From NCBI RefSeq assembly GCF_004118675.1, contig NZ_SDHZ01000001.1, forward strand, positions 2,728,001 through 2,792,000: a stretch of DNA of 64,000 bases, read 5' to 3'. Every line of letters begins with the position of its first letter. The first letter of the stretch is position 1. The notes beneath the pieces are model-generated. The model made no database searches, was not told the origin of the DNA, and saw nothing but the letters and a program-made list of their open reading frames with translations. This document shows positions 25,861 to 34,400 of the stretch, piece after piece. A program made the translations under genes and the position numbers. The stretch is from Filimonas effusa (GTDB lineage Bacteria > Bacteroidota > Bacteroidia > Chitinophagales > Chitinophagaceae).

Positions 25861-26684
25861 ACTTTATACATGATCTTATTGTCTTTGATCAACTCCTGGT
25901 AATATTGATTGGCAGGAGAAACAAAATATTTCTGGTTATTCAGAACCACCGTTTTAGTTCCATCCGGTAACGCCTCTACCACATCCCCAACTTTGGGGAG
26001 CGGCGCTGCTGGTGTTGCCTGCGCCGGAGCGGCAGGTGGAACCGCCGTTTGTGGCGCTGGCGCCACAGCTTGCTCTTGTGGCAGGTCCTGCTGCTGAATA
26101 GCCGCACTGTCATAAGTCTCTAACCGGCCATTTTTACCCGCGATCTGGTAGCGAACCAGGCCATTATCCTTGATCACCTCGCGATAATAAGTACCGTCCA
26201 GCTCATAATACTTCAAGTCATTGATAACCACTACCCTGGCTCCACGCGGAAGGTGAGGTACCTCCGCACCAACAGGCGCATCAACTACTTCATAACCACC
26301 ATTATACTGCCGGTAGAATACTCCGTTAAAATAGAAATAAGGGAACGCCCCGAACGAAAAAGCCCAATATCCCGGAGGAAGTACACCCACATGAATACCA
26401 ATGGGAGGCGCTACAACCCGGTAATAACCACCATAAGGCCGGTAATAATATCCATAAGAATAGTAATAAGGCATTCCACCAAACGACAAGGTCACACTGG
26501 GACCGCCAATACGGGTATAATGATACCCCCGCACCGGCGCATAATATCCCCTGGGAGCAGGCGTATAAACAGGGCGGTACCCACCCACATGACGCACCCT
26601 GGGCTGAGCATTCAAAACTGAAACAACAAGGAGGAACAATACGGTTACCCCAATGGTTTTGCTTATATTTAACAACTTTTTCAT
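25845..26684 (-). CDS. DUF6515-family secreted protein
   Basis: This 279-residue protein has a signal peptide (1-26, ending LNAQ), a tyrosine/glycine-rich section (about 40-125, many YYRPYGGYY-like runs), a domain with PHLPRGARVVVINDLKYYELDGTYYRE, a Pro/Ala linker (about 205-235) and a second, similar module EALPDGTKTVVLNNQKYFVSPANQYYQE. The repeated module and Tyr-rich front are typical of DUF6515 proteins in Bacteroidota, whose function is unknown. An envelope location is inferred. The stop codon sits inside the terminator loop, so the last codons form part of the hairpin. Confidence 0.8.
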   Translation of the reverse strand: MKKLLNISKTIGVTVLFLLVVSVLNAQPRVRHVGGYRPVYTPAPRGYYAPVRGYHYTRIGGPSVTLSFGGMPYYYSYGYYYRPYGGYYRVVAPPIGIHVGVLPPGYWAFSFGAFPYFYFNGVFYRQYNGGYEVVDAPVGAEVPHLPRGARVVVINDLKYYELDGTYYREVIKDNGLVRYQIAGKNGRLETYDSAAIQQQDLPQEQAVAPAPQTAVPPAAPAQATPAAPLPKVGDVVEALPDGTKTVVLNNQKYFVSPANQYYQELIKDNKIMYKVVAEY

Positions 26685-26867
26685 GACGAAGCTGTTTAAG
26701 AATTACCATCAAATTTGTAAAAAATCCATGCAAATGAAAAGATAAAATAGATCAGCAGGTTTTTTTTGGCGATAAGTCAACGATTCTGGGGTGAATCTCA
26801 AATAATTATTAAAGAACGGACGTTTTTAAAGAAAGATACAAGTTATTTTAAGTAAAGCATAACTCGT
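26685..26867. other. Intergenic stretch with no gene seen
   Basis: AT-rich sequence upstream of the DUF6515 gene. I see no open reading frame, repeat or strong hairpin. It probably contains the minus-strand promoter of that gene, but no TAnnTTTG match is clear. Confidence 0.5.
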
Positions 26868-26904
26868 TTTGACATTATTTTAGAATAGCTCCGATGTATC
26901 TTTG
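26868..26904 (+). promoter_or_regulatory. Orphan promoter of the candidate small RNA
   Basis: TTTGACA starts at 26868 and TATCTTTG lies at 26897-26904, an exact TAnnTTTG match. The spacer of about 25 nt from TTTG is longer than the usual 17-23. No protein-coding gene follows on this strand before the terminator at 27055. Confidence 0.5.
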
Positions 26905-26908
26905 TACT

Positions 26909-27085
26909 ACTCCAACCTCTTAAATTCAATTCAAACCAAGCCTGCGTTTTTAAATACAACAGCATTGCCCTGAAAGCAAGCCTGTTAGGCTATTTTCTAC
27001 GGCGTTAAAGATACTTTTTGCAACCATAGGGTATTTGAACCCCCCATTGGTACGGCCCCTGTTTTCACAGGGGCTTCTTTTTTTA
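26909..27085 (+). ncRNA. Candidate structured small RNA of about 175 nt
   Basis: This unit has a -7 box at its 5' end and a strong plus-strand terminator at its 3' end, but no plausible protein between them. Local hairpins are visible: TTGC/GCAA around a CCTGAAA loop, GCCT/AGGC around a 3-nt loop near 26980-26992, and ACCA...GGGT/ACCC...TGGT near 27022-27052. It converges on the Omp85-like gene. A 6S-like regulatory RNA is one possibility, but I cannot assign a family. It lacks tmRNA and SRP RNA hallmarks. The 5' end is inferred from the -7 box. Confidence 0.5.
27055..27085 (+). terminator. Plus-strand terminator of the candidate small RNA
   Basis: GCCCCTG (27055-27061) and CAGGGGC (27068-27074) form a 7-bp GC-rich stem followed by TTC and a seven-T run. 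The T run is only on the plus strand, so it does not serve the minus-strand gene ending at 27086. Confidence 0.8.
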
Positions 27086-28237
27086 TTAAAAGGCCTCTCC
27101 TACTTTAAAGTAAAAGCCCGAAGTTTTATCGGTCGATACGGCGTAATCAATACGCACATAGATCCGCTTCGCCTTGTTCACCAATATCCGCAATCCCGCA
27201 CCACCGGCCAGCTTTATATCGTTGAAATTGAACCCCGCGATCCGGTCCTGAACCTGGCCCATAGAAGCAAAAACAGCCAGGTTTGCCCACCGGTGTACCG
27301 GTTTACGATACTCCGCCTGGGCCGCAAGGTATTGATTATCGCGATACCTGCCTGAGAAATAACCTCTCATGATCGTCCCGTTTCCCATTCTCGATTGCTC
27401 ACGCCACGGTACAGTACCCGAAGTAAGCATCCCATACCCCTGGAAAGCAAGCACACTGCTGTCACGCAAAAGCAGGAACTTTCGCACATCCCCCATATAC
27501 TCCACATAACCGAAATCGCTGCCAAACGACTTGCTATAACCCGTTACAGCAAGCTCCGCATACCATCCCTGCCGGGCGCTCAACGGGTGGTCGCGTTTGT
27601 CAAGTATAAAGGTTGGCCCCACACCCGCCACAAAACTGCCGGTTTCACCAGGTTGCCCCGCCAGCAGGTTCGAATCTTTTATCTCCGTAGATACCCGGTA
27701 GGTTTTGCTGAGATTCAGGTTAATACCCGCAAAGATCTTATTCTTTATCTGCCGGGTAAAACTCGTCTGCAGGTACAACCGCGAATAATTCACCTTCTCA
27801 AACGCCTTATTACCTACGGTAGCATTGCCAAAACCCCAGATCCTTTCGTTATACCGGATATACCCCATCCGGTTCCTGATGAAGTACTTCTCCCCCGGTG
27901 TAAACAACTGGAAATAACCACCCGCTTCCGACTGTCCCCGCGTTGAATAAAGCGCTTCAACATAAGCATAGGAATCGCGTGTTTTAAGCGCAGTATCATT
28001 CTTTCTATTGGTATTCAGAAAATACTGAAGGATCACCCCAAACTTAACACCCGTCTCCGGGCTGCTCGACAATACAGGAACAGGAATAACACTGATATTC
28101 ATATTCACAAGCGAATCAGGATGCAGCTTTCCCAGCCAGTGCCCCTTTGCCGTAGTGGCCGTAGTATCCTGTGCAATTGCGGCGTAAGAGGTTATACAAA
28201 ATAAAGCCAACCAGGCAGCCACACGGCGTAGTATCAT
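27086..28237 (-). CDS. BamA/TamA-family (Omp85-like) outer-membrane barrel, no POTRA domain
   Basis: This 383-residue protein has a signal peptide (1-22, AAIAQ) and then a beta-barrel of the surface-antigen D15 type. Evidence includes the barrel-strand motif TIMRGYFSGRYRDNQYLAAQ (equivalent to the family's VRGY/F-x-R motif), alternating aromatic strands and a terminal Phe (KVGEAF). It has no room for POTRA repeats, so it is unlikely to be BamA itself. Short Omp85 barrels of this type may act in export or lipid handling. The function is not known. Monocistronic, convergent with the candidate small RNA. Confidence 0.8.
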   Translation of the reverse strand: MILRRVAAWLALFCITSYAAIAQDTTATTAKGHWLGKLHPDSLVNMNISVIPVPVLSSSPETGVKFGVILQYFLNTNRKNDTALKTRDSYAYVEALYSTRGQSEAGGYFQLFTPGEKYFIRNRMGYIRYNERIWGFGNATVGNKAFEKVNYSRLYLQTSFTRQIKNKIFAGINLNLSKTYRVSTEIKDSNLLAGQPGETGSFVAGVGPTFILDKRDHPLSARQGWYAELAVTGYSKSFGSDFGYVEYMGDVRKFLLLRDSSVLAFQGYGMLTSGTVPWREQSRMGNGTIMRGYFSGRYRDNQYLAAQAEYRKPVHRWANLAVFASMGQVQDRIAGFNFNDIKLAGGAGLRILVNKAKRIYVRIDYAVSTDKTSGFYFKVGEAF

Positions 28238-28283
28238 TTCAATCGATTCTTTAAAGTGTTTTATAAATTATCATCTCCGTTAT

Positions 28284-28373
28284 TCACCATCCATCATCAA
28301 TAATCCCCTCCCCCTCCAATCATCCACCATCTGCCATCCTCTTTATCATCTGTCATCTACCCTCTGCCATCCG
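28284..28373. repeat. Low-complexity CATC/CTGCCATC-rich spacer
   Basis: The gap between the Omp85-like and TPR genes is almost wholly pyrimidine-rich on the plus strand, made of degenerate CATC, CATCTGCC and CATCTGTCATC units. The 12-mer TATCATCTGTCA (28344-28355) also occurs in the glnS-tilS gap at 21935-21946. Confidence 0.5.
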
Positions 28374-28377
28374 CGGC

Positions 28378-28689
28378 CTATTCATCCACATCCTCATAAG
28401 CAGCCTGCAACTCGCCGTAGGCATGCTTATCACCTGCCAGCCGCGCAGCAGCCATCCCTTTCGTATACCATTCCAGCGCCAGTGCCGGCTGCCCCATACG
28501 CTCCAGCAGCTTACCCAAATGATAATAACTGCCTACATAATCGGGAAATTCAGAGAGTATATTTTCAAAAAGTCCCCTCGCCTCCTGCTCACGCCCCACC
28601 TTCATGTATTCCAATGCCAGCGCGTGTCTCAGGAAATTATCCTTAGGCGTCTTTTCAAGTAACTGATGAATTCTTTCTATTCTGTCCAT
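28378..28689 (-). CDS. Small TPR-repeat protein
   Basis: This 103-residue cytoplasmic protein consists of about three tetratricopeptide-like helical repeats (for example AYEYMKVG-like LALEYMKVGREQEARGLF, then GSYYHLGKLLERMGQPALALEWY). It is probably a protein-protein interaction adaptor. The partner is unknown. The start at 28689 (MDRIERIHQLLEK) was preferred to an in-frame start 29 codons upstream, whose leader is cysteine-rich and unlike a TPR protein. Divergent from etfB with about 100 bp between. Confidence 0.75.
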   Translation of the reverse strand: MDRIERIHQLLEKTPKDNFLRHALALEYMKVGREQEARGLFENILSEFPDYVGSYYHLGKLLERMGQPALALEWYTKGMAAARLAGDKHAYGELQAAYEDVDE

Positions 28690-28790
28690 GTAATAGTCTA
28701 TTATTCCGGTGCATAAATCGCATCTCGTAAATCGCAATTCCGTCGCGCTCCTTATCTTTACGCAAAGAAAGATCAAAAATTCATTTCAAT

Positions 28791-29534
28791 ATGAAGATAT
28801 TAGTCTGCGTAAGTAAAACGCCTGACACTACGTCGAAGATTGCTTTTAAAGATGGAAACACCCGGTTCGATGAAGCCGGCGTACAGTGGATCATAAACCC
28901 CCATGACGAATGGTTCGCACTTGTCCGCGCCATTGAATTGAAGGAAAAAGATCCATCCATTGCCGTACACCTCATCACAGTAGGAGGCCCCGAAGCCGAA
29001 CCTATCATCCGTAAAGCATTGGCCCTGGGTGGAGATGAAGCCATTCGTATTAATGCCGAAAGCTACGACAGTTATTATACAGCCGCTCAAATCGCAGCAG
29101 TAGCAAAGGATGGTGGTTACGACCTGGTATTTACAGGTAAGGAAACCATCGATTTCAACGGCGCATCCGTAGGCGCCATGTTAGCAGAATTATTGGATAC
29201 TCCCTATATCTCCCTCGCCACTAAATTCGACTTAAACGGAACTACAGCAACCATCAGCCGTGAGATCGAAGGCGGAGAAGAAGTTGCCGAAGTGGCGCTC
29301 CCCGTGATAGTAAGCTGTCAGAAAGGTGTGGCAGAACAACGTATCCCCAACATGCGCGGCATCATGGCTGCACGCACCAAACCACTCAAAGTGGTGGAGC
29401 CCGCAGCAGCAGAAAACCTCACAGAAATTGTGAGCTTTGAATTACCACCGGCCAAAGCAGGCGTTAAACTCGTCGACGCCGGTAATGTTGCCGAGCTCGT
29501 ACGCTTATTACACGAAGAAGCTAAAGCCATCTAA
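28791..29534 (+). CDS. etfB: Electron transfer flavoprotein subunit beta
   Basis: The beta subunit binds AMP and pairs with EtfA to carry electrons from acyl-CoA and other dehydrogenases to the respiratory chain. The 247-residue protein starts MKILVCVSKTPDTTSKI and has WIINPHDEWFALVRA, VFTGKETIDFNGASVGAMLAELL (family GK-IDxD region) and the C-terminal hook PNMRGIMAARTKPLKV. It is followed 41 nt later by etfA. TATCTTTA near 28755 resembles a -7 box but lacks the final G. Confidence 0.94.
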   Translation: MKILVCVSKTPDTTSKIAFKDGNTRFDEAGVQWIINPHDEWFALVRAIELKEKDPSIAVHLITVGGPEAEPIIRKALALGGDEAIRINAESYDSYYTAAQIAAVAKDGGYDLVFTGKETIDFNGASVGAMLAELLDTPYISLATKFDLNGTTATISREIEGGEEVAEVALPVIVSCQKGVAEQRIPNMRGIMAARTKPLKVVEPAAAENLTEIVSFELPPAKAGVKLVDAGNVAELVRLLHEEAKAI

Positions 29535-29575
29535 GAAAACAAACCATTCAGGAAGTATTCAAAACTATTACGATC

Positions 29576-30535
29576 ATGTCTGTTCTTATATTCATAGACC
29601 ATGCCGATGGTCACATTAAAAAAGCATCTCTGGAAGCGCTTACCTATGGCGCAGCCGTAGCAAAACAACTGGGCGTGCCCGCAGCAGGTTTACTGCTCGG
29701 CACCGTGCAGGACGACCTTGCAGCCTTAGGCAAATATGGCATCAGCACCATTCACCAGGCAAACAATGAGGCCTTCAACCACCTCGATGCCCAGGTCTAC
29801 AGCAAAGCCATAGCCGAAGCCGTAACCACAACCGGGGCCACCGTGCTTGTCTTTTCACACAACCAAACCGGTAAAGCAGTCGCCCCAAGAGTAGCAGCCC
29901 GCTTGAAAGCAGGCGTTGTTACAGGAGCCGTAGCCTTACCCGACACCGCCAGTGGCTTCGTGGTAAAGAAAAGCGTATTCAGTGCAAAAGCATTTGCAAA
30001 AGTCAATATCACCTCCGCCATCAAAGTCGTTTCCCTAAACCCCAATAGCTTCAAAATAGAAGCAGGCGAAGGAACTGCAACCATAAACCAGCTTGCAATA
30101 ACACCCGCTGCCGGTGCTGTTAAAGTAACCGCTGTAAACAAAGTAAGCGGCGAAGTACCTTTAACAGAGGCCGAAGTCATCGTCAGCGGTGGCCGTGGCT
30201 TAAAAGGACCCGAAAACTGGGGACTGCTCGAAGACCTCGCCCGTCCATTACACGCCGCACTCGCATGTAGCCGCCCCGTAGCCGACTCCCATTGGCGCCC
30301 GCACCATGAACACGTAGGACAAACAGGCGTCCAGGTAGCTCCTAATTTATACATCGCTGTAGGCATCTCAGGTGCCATCCAGCACCTCGCAGGTGTAAAT
30401 CGCAGTAAAGTCATCGTGGTCATCAACAAAGACCCCGAAGCGCCATTCTTCAAAGCAGCAGACTATGGCATCGTAGGCGACGCCTTCGAGATCCTGCCAA
30501 AACTCACCGAAGAAATAAAGAAGATCAAAGGATAA
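29576..30535 (+). CDS. etfA: Electron transfer flavoprotein subunit alpha
   Basis: The alpha subunit binds FAD. The 319-residue protein has an N-terminal ETF domain and the C-terminal FAD-binding signature: VSGGRGLKGPENWGLLEDLA, SRPVADSHWRPHHEHVGQTG, LYIAVGISGAIQHLAG and INKDPEAPFFKAADYGIVGD. It is co-transcribed with etfB and ends at a strong terminator. Electron donors and acceptors are not encoded nearby. Confidence 0.95.
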   Translation: MSVLIFIDHADGHIKKASLEALTYGAAVAKQLGVPAAGLLLGTVQDDLAALGKYGISTIHQANNEAFNHLDAQVYSKAIAEAVTTTGATVLVFSHNQTGKAVAPRVAARLKAGVVTGAVALPDTASGFVVKKSVFSAKAFAKVNITSAIKVVSLNPNSFKIEAGEGTATINQLAITPAAGAVKVTAVNKVSGEVPLTEAEVIVSGGRGLKGPENWGLLEDLARPLHAALACSRPVADSHWRPHHEHVGQTGVQVAPNLYIAVGISGAIQHLAGVNRSKVIVVINKDPEAPFFKAADYGIVGDAFEILPKLTEEIKKIKG

Positions 30536-30559
30536 ACCACTTATCCTGCCAGGATAAAA

Positions 30560-30593
30560 AGAGGGTTAACCGCAAGGTTAGCCCTCTTTTTTT
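30560..30593 (+). terminator. Terminator of etfBA
   Basis: AGAGGGTTAACC (30560-30571), GCAA loop, and GGTTAGCCCTCT (30576-30587) form a 12-bp stem with one G-T wobble, followed by seven T residues. Confidence 0.9.
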
Positions 30594-30703
30594 ACGACAT
30601 ATAGCTTTTTTCACCATTTTTGCACCTGATTTAAGGTATACCCCGCTTCCCGTAAATCACGTATTGGATAGTAATATCCGTCATCCTTCATAAACCCATA
30701 TCT

Positions 30704-32893
30704 ATGAACCAAAACCCCAGGTCTGGTCAGCGGCACCGTTTGCTGTTGTCTTTCGTGGTATTCGTAGCCCTGCTCGCCGTAGTGGCATTCGTCTCGCGGC
30801 AGCTTATCAATCGCAAGGGAAAATTCCTGCTGTCAGTTATTGAAAGTAATAGCGCCGCCGCCGAACAGTCAGGAGAAGTGCTGCTGTTACTGCATCAGGC
30901 CGAACAGGCATTTCAATCCGCCGTCCTCTCACATCAGCCCAAACAACTGACCGATTATAAAGTCAGCCTCGAAACAGCCTTCCTTAAAATAGATAGCATA
31001 CGGCGCCGCGATGCCGATACCAGCTTCATCCTCGATAAACAGGAACGCACCGGCATGCGCGAACTATACCGGCAAAAACTGCTGCTGTCCAACGAGATCT
31101 TCGCCCTCAAAAAAAGCTTCGACTCGGTATTGACCGTAGCAACCATCCTCACCGGTGGAGCCACTCAGGCAGGTCTCATCGATTCCGTGGCCAAAGTGTC
31201 ACGCCAACGTACCGCCGCCGAACTTCAGAAAGAAGATACCGTTCATATCGCCGAAACTGTTGTCACAGAAAAGAAAGGCTTCTTCAAAAAACTCAAGGCA
31301 GCTTTTTCAAGCGGACAGGATACCCTGCGCAGCGGCGGCGGCGCCATCATCAATAAACAAACGGAAAAGAACTACCGCGACTCCATCAACCGCACCGTGT
31401 TACTCGCCGCCGATGCTTCGTTTCAACAATTGCTAAAAACATTGAGCATACGGCAACGCATGCTGCTCAACTCGCAGGGTAACCTGTTTGCCGCCAACAG
31501 GGAGATCATGGGCCATTTAAAACAACTGGTCACACGCCTGCAATCCTATGAAAATTCCCTCTCCGGCAATATCCGGAAAATAGCGCTGAACGAATACCGC
31601 TCTACCCGCGTGCTGCTCAACAACATGGCAGCGATCAGCTTGTTACTGGTCTTCCTGTTTGCTATGCTCCTGGTCTTTTATATAAGAAAGATCAAAGCCG
31701 CCGACCGCCAGTTACAGCATGAATACGAGCTCGCCACCACGCTGGCACAACAAAAAACCGACCTGCTGGCCACCATGAGCCACGAAATACGCAACCCCCT
31801 GAACTCAATTATCGGTTTCCTCCAGGAATTAAAAAAGAGCGGCCTTTCCCCACAGCAGTCCGAAATGCTGTCATCCGTACAACTGTCATCAGATATGTTA
31901 CTCGGAACGGTTACCAACGCATTGGATATGTCTAAACTCGAAAGCGGTAAATTCCAGTTACAAACCGAGCAGTTCAATGCCTACAATACCATTCGCCAAA
32001 CAGCAGAATCCATGCGCATCACAGCACATCAGAAAAAACTGTTGCTGAACTATCATTTTACCGGCGACAAAGAACTCAACATCACAGGCGATGGCTTCCG
32101 CTTAAAACAAATACTCATCAACCTGCTCAGTAATGCCATCAAGTACACCAATGAAGGCAGTATCACCATAAAAGCCGGCACAAGACAACAACACGACAAG
32201 GTCTTCCTCGAAATCAGTATCATCGATACCGGCGTTGGAATAGCAAAAGCACAGCAGGCCCTGTTATTTACGAAATACTACCAGGCATCGTCCAGCAAAG
32301 GCACCACAGGCACAGGTCTGGGATTATATATCTGCTACAACCTCATCCAGGCGCAACAGGGAACTATTAAGGTGGAAAGCGAACCCGGACAAGGCACCCA
32401 TATCAGCTTCGCCATCCCATATACGCCGGTAGCCAAACCAACCTCTCCAAAACAAAACATCCAACTGCATGTAGATATCTCGGTGTTCAGCGGCAAAAGA
32501 ATACTGGTGGCCGACGACAATGAGTTAAACCTGCGTTTACTGCGCGTCATGATGCAGCATTGGGAAGTGACCTTGCTCCTGGTTAAAAACGGACGCGAAG
32601 CCATGCAGCTGCTCGAAAAAGAACGCGTAGACCTCGTCCTTACAGATATGGATATGGCCGAAATGAACGGCAGTGAATTACTGGCAGCCATACGCACCAG
32701 TGCTTATGCTGCTTTACCCGTCGTATTATCCACCGCCTACCATTATACCGCAGCAGAAGAAGCAGAACTATACGGCGCGGGCTTTACCGGCATCATTATA
32801 AAACCATATAACGAAAGCCTGCTGGCCCAGAAACTGTTCGCCGCCCTGCAAATGACCGAACGGCCTAAAGGAATCAAAACCTCCGGCGAATAA
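30704..32893 (+). CDS. Hybrid sensor histidine kinase / response regulator
   Basis: This 729-residue membrane kinase has a first transmembrane helix (about 13-30), a periplasmic, coiled-coil-like sensor (31-308) and a second helix (309-327). HisKA follows with the phospho-acceptor His360 in MSHEIRNPLNSIIGF, then HATPase_c (NLLSNAIKY at 473-481; DTGVGI at 508-513; GTGLGLYI at 536-543). A C-terminal receiver has DD at 604-605, the phospho-acceptor Asp648 and Lys700. No output domain is fused and no separate DNA-binding regulator is adjacent, so the phosphate probably moves to a partner elsewhere. The signal is unknown. Confidence 0.93.
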   Translation: MNQNPRSGQRHRLLLSFVVFVALLAVVAFVSRQLINRKGKFLLSVIESNSAAAEQSGEVLLLLHQAEQAFQSAVLSHQPKQLTDYKVSLETAFLKIDSIRRRDADTSFILDKQERTGMRELYRQKLLLSNEIFALKKSFDSVLTVATILTGGATQAGLIDSVAKVSRQRTAAELQKEDTVHIAETVVTEKKGFFKKLKAAFSSGQDTLRSGGGAIINKQTEKNYRDSINRTVLLAADASFQQLLKTLSIRQRMLLNSQGNLFAANREIMGHLKQLVTRLQSYENSLSGNIRKIALNEYRSTRVLLNNMAAISLLLVFLFAMLLVFYIRKIKAADRQLQHEYELATTLAQQKTDLLATMSHEIRNPLNSIIGFLQELKKSGLSPQQSEMLSSVQLSSDMLLGTVTNALDMSKLESGKFQLQTEQFNAYNTIRQTAESMRITAHQKKLLLNYHFTGDKELNITGDGFRLKQILINLLSNAIKYTNEGSITIKAGTRQQHDKVFLEISIIDTGVGIAKAQQALLFTKYYQASSSKGTTGTGLGLYICYNLIQAQQGTIKVESEPGQGTHISFAIPYTPVAKPTSPKQNIQLHVDISVFSGKRILVADDNELNLRLLRVMMQHWEVTLLLVKNGREAMQLLEKERVDLVLTDMDMAEMNGSELLAAIRTSAYAALPVVLSTAYHYTAAEEAELYGAGFTGIIIKPYNESLLAQKLFAALQMTERPKGIKTSGE

Positions 32894-33207
32894 AGACAAG
32901 TGTGTTTGCAGCATTAAAAACATACAACAACTTAAAAGTATTAAAGCCTTAAATAAATACAGCTCTCAGGCAGCATTACAAATAACCACGCTGCCTGAGA
33001 GTATCAACAACAAGGCAGCACTGCCCAACATCAGCCTTTAGGCCATTACCAGTGAAAAGACTGACAATCAGTTCAGCTAAAGCAATCTTTATGGTGCAGC
33101 AATTGACAACACTGCTCCCAAAAAACGCAGCGCTTTGCAGCTGATTTTAGCGGTTTGATAGCTCAAAAAAGAAGGTATATCGCAAACAACGGGTCGTTAT
33201 AAACAGG
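32894..33207. other. Intergenic stretch after the histidine kinase gene
   Basis: No supported gene. CTCTCAGGCAGC (32963-32974) and GCTGCCTGAGAG (32990-33001) are perfect 12-bp inverted repeats with a 15-nt loop. There is no T run, so this may be an mRNA 3' structure more than a classic terminator. A second weak GC-rich hairpin lies near 33128-33145. Confidence 0.55.
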
Positions 33208-33223
33208 TGGCACCCGGTTTGAA
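33208..33223 (+). promoter_or_regulatory. Sigma54-like promoter element
   Basis: TGGCAC (33208-33213), a 5-nt spacer and TTGAA (33219-33223) follow the TGGCAC-N5-TTGCW pattern with exact spacing. The -12 element has GA instead of GC. It lies 27 nt before the start codon of the secreted protein gene. Confidence 0.35.
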
Positions 33224-33250
33224 ATTGTTGTAGTATAAAACAACAACAAT

Positions 33251-33715
33251 ATGAAAAAGTTAATCGTTCTTTCCGTTGTAGCCATTAGTAGTCTGATCTA
33301 CAGTAGCGCTCAGGCACAGGTGAGATTCAGTGTTAACATTAACATAGGAAATCAGCCTGCATGGGTAAACAATAATAACGCAGCAGATTACTATTACATG
33401 CCCGACATTGAATGTTATTATTCCGTTCCCGGGCGCGTATATATCTTCCGTGAAGGTAACTCCTGGAGAAGGTCGGCATCATTACCACCTGCCTACCGTA
33501 ACTACGATTTCCGGAACAAACGGATGATCAGCATTAAAGGACAAGACAAACCCTACCTGCACCACGAACAGAACAGGCGCGAATATGCACAGGCCGGCAA
33601 CCGTTATCAGCAAGCCCCTTTCAACAACACGCACGATAATCATAACGACCGCTTCGATAACAGAAGAGGAAACGATAATGGCAGAGGCCACGACAACAGG
33701 CGTCCCGGCAAATAA
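33251..33715 (+). CDS. Small secreted basic protein, His/Asn/Arg-rich tail, function unknown
   Basis: This 154-residue protein has a clean signal peptide (1-22, SSAQAQ) and a short middle domain with tyrosines (YYYMPDIECYYSVPGRVYIFREGNSW in part; PDIECYYSVPGRVY is typical of small envelope proteins seen in Bacteroidota). Its tail (about 108-154) is rich in Asn, Asp, Arg, Gly and His and is probably disordered. I do not recognise a named family. Envelope stress or metal-related roles would be guesses. It is monocistronic, with a sigma54-like element upstream and a strong terminator downstream. Confidence 0.7.
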   Translation: MKKLIVLSVVAISSLIYSSAQAQVRFSVNINIGNQPAWVNNNNAADYYYMPDIECYYSVPGRVYIFREGNSWRRSASLPPAYRNYDFRNKRMISIKGQDKPYLHHEQNRREYAQAGNRYQQAPFNNTHDNHNDRFDNRRGNDNGRGHDNRRPGK

Positions 33716-33736
33716 ATAAGTACAGGCATTAAAAAT

Positions 33737-33782
33737 AAAAGCGCCTCCATAAAGCCAAACACTTTACAGGAGGCGCTTTTTT
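33737..33782 (+). terminator. Terminator of the small secreted protein gene
   Basis: AAAAGCGCCTCC (33737-33748) and GGAGGCGCTTTT (33769-33780) form a perfect 12-bp stem with a 20-nt loop, followed by more T residues. Confidence 0.85.
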
Positions 33783-33842
33783 GTCTACCTTGGAAAACCA
33801 CTTGTAATTACACTAAATTGCCGCAAAGGCAAACCAAAGGCC

Positions 33843-34379
33843 ATGTCAGATAATAGAATTGAATTGATCCGGGGCGATATCACGCGCATAGTAACCGACG
33901 CAATCGTAAACGCCGCCAACAGCTCATTGCTGGGTGGAGGAGGGGTCGATGGCGCCATCCATAAAGCCGGTGGCCCCGCTATCCTCGAAGCCTGCGTTGC
34001 AATAAGAAACAAACAAGGCGGCTGCAAAACCGGCGAAGCAGTCATTACCACAGCCGGCAACCTGCCCGCACGTTATGTCATCCATACGGTAGGCCCTGTA
34101 TGGAATAACGGCAAAAAAAATGAAGCAGAACTGCTTGCTGCCTGTTATAACAACAGCCTCACCTTAGCCGTAAAAAATGGAATAAAAACCATCAGCTTTC
34201 CCAATATCAGCACAGGCATCTATCACTTTCCAAAACAACAGGCTGCCGCCATTGCCGTGAAAGCCGTTACTGCTTTCCTGGCAAACACAACACAAATAGA
34301 AAAAGTTATCTTTGTTTGCTTCGACGAGGAGAACTACGCGCTTTACAACCAGCTGCTACAACAAGGAACCGCTTCCTGA
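33843..34379 (+). CDS. Macro-domain protein (O-acetyl-ADP-ribose deacetylase type)
   Basis: The 178-residue protein is a single macro domain of the YmdB/MacroD class: [21 protein letters not shown] at the start, [14 protein letters not shown] (31-44), [14 protein letters not shown], and the late [13 protein letters not shown] ribose-binding loop. Members remove acetyl or ADP-ribosyl groups from ADP-ribose derivatives. It is cytoplasmic, followed by a GNAT gene 21 nt downstream, with which it probably shares a transcript. Confidence 0.92.
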   Translation: MSDNRIELIRGDITRIVTDAIVNAANSSLLGGGGVDGAIHKAGGPAILEACVAIRNKQGGCKTGEAVITTAGNLPARYVIHTVGPVWNNGKKNEAELLAACYNNSLTLAVKNGIKTISFPNISTGIYHFPKQQAAAIAVKAVTAFLANTTQIEKVIFVCFDEENYALYNQLLQQGTAS

Positions 34380-34400
34380 GAACGAACGAATCAAAGAATT

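Noticed and set aside
26909-27085. tmRNA, SRP RNA or tRNA
   Set aside because: No tRNA-like acceptor or T-loop, no encoded tag, and no SRP GGAA/AGCA core could be found. Only a generic small RNA is supported.
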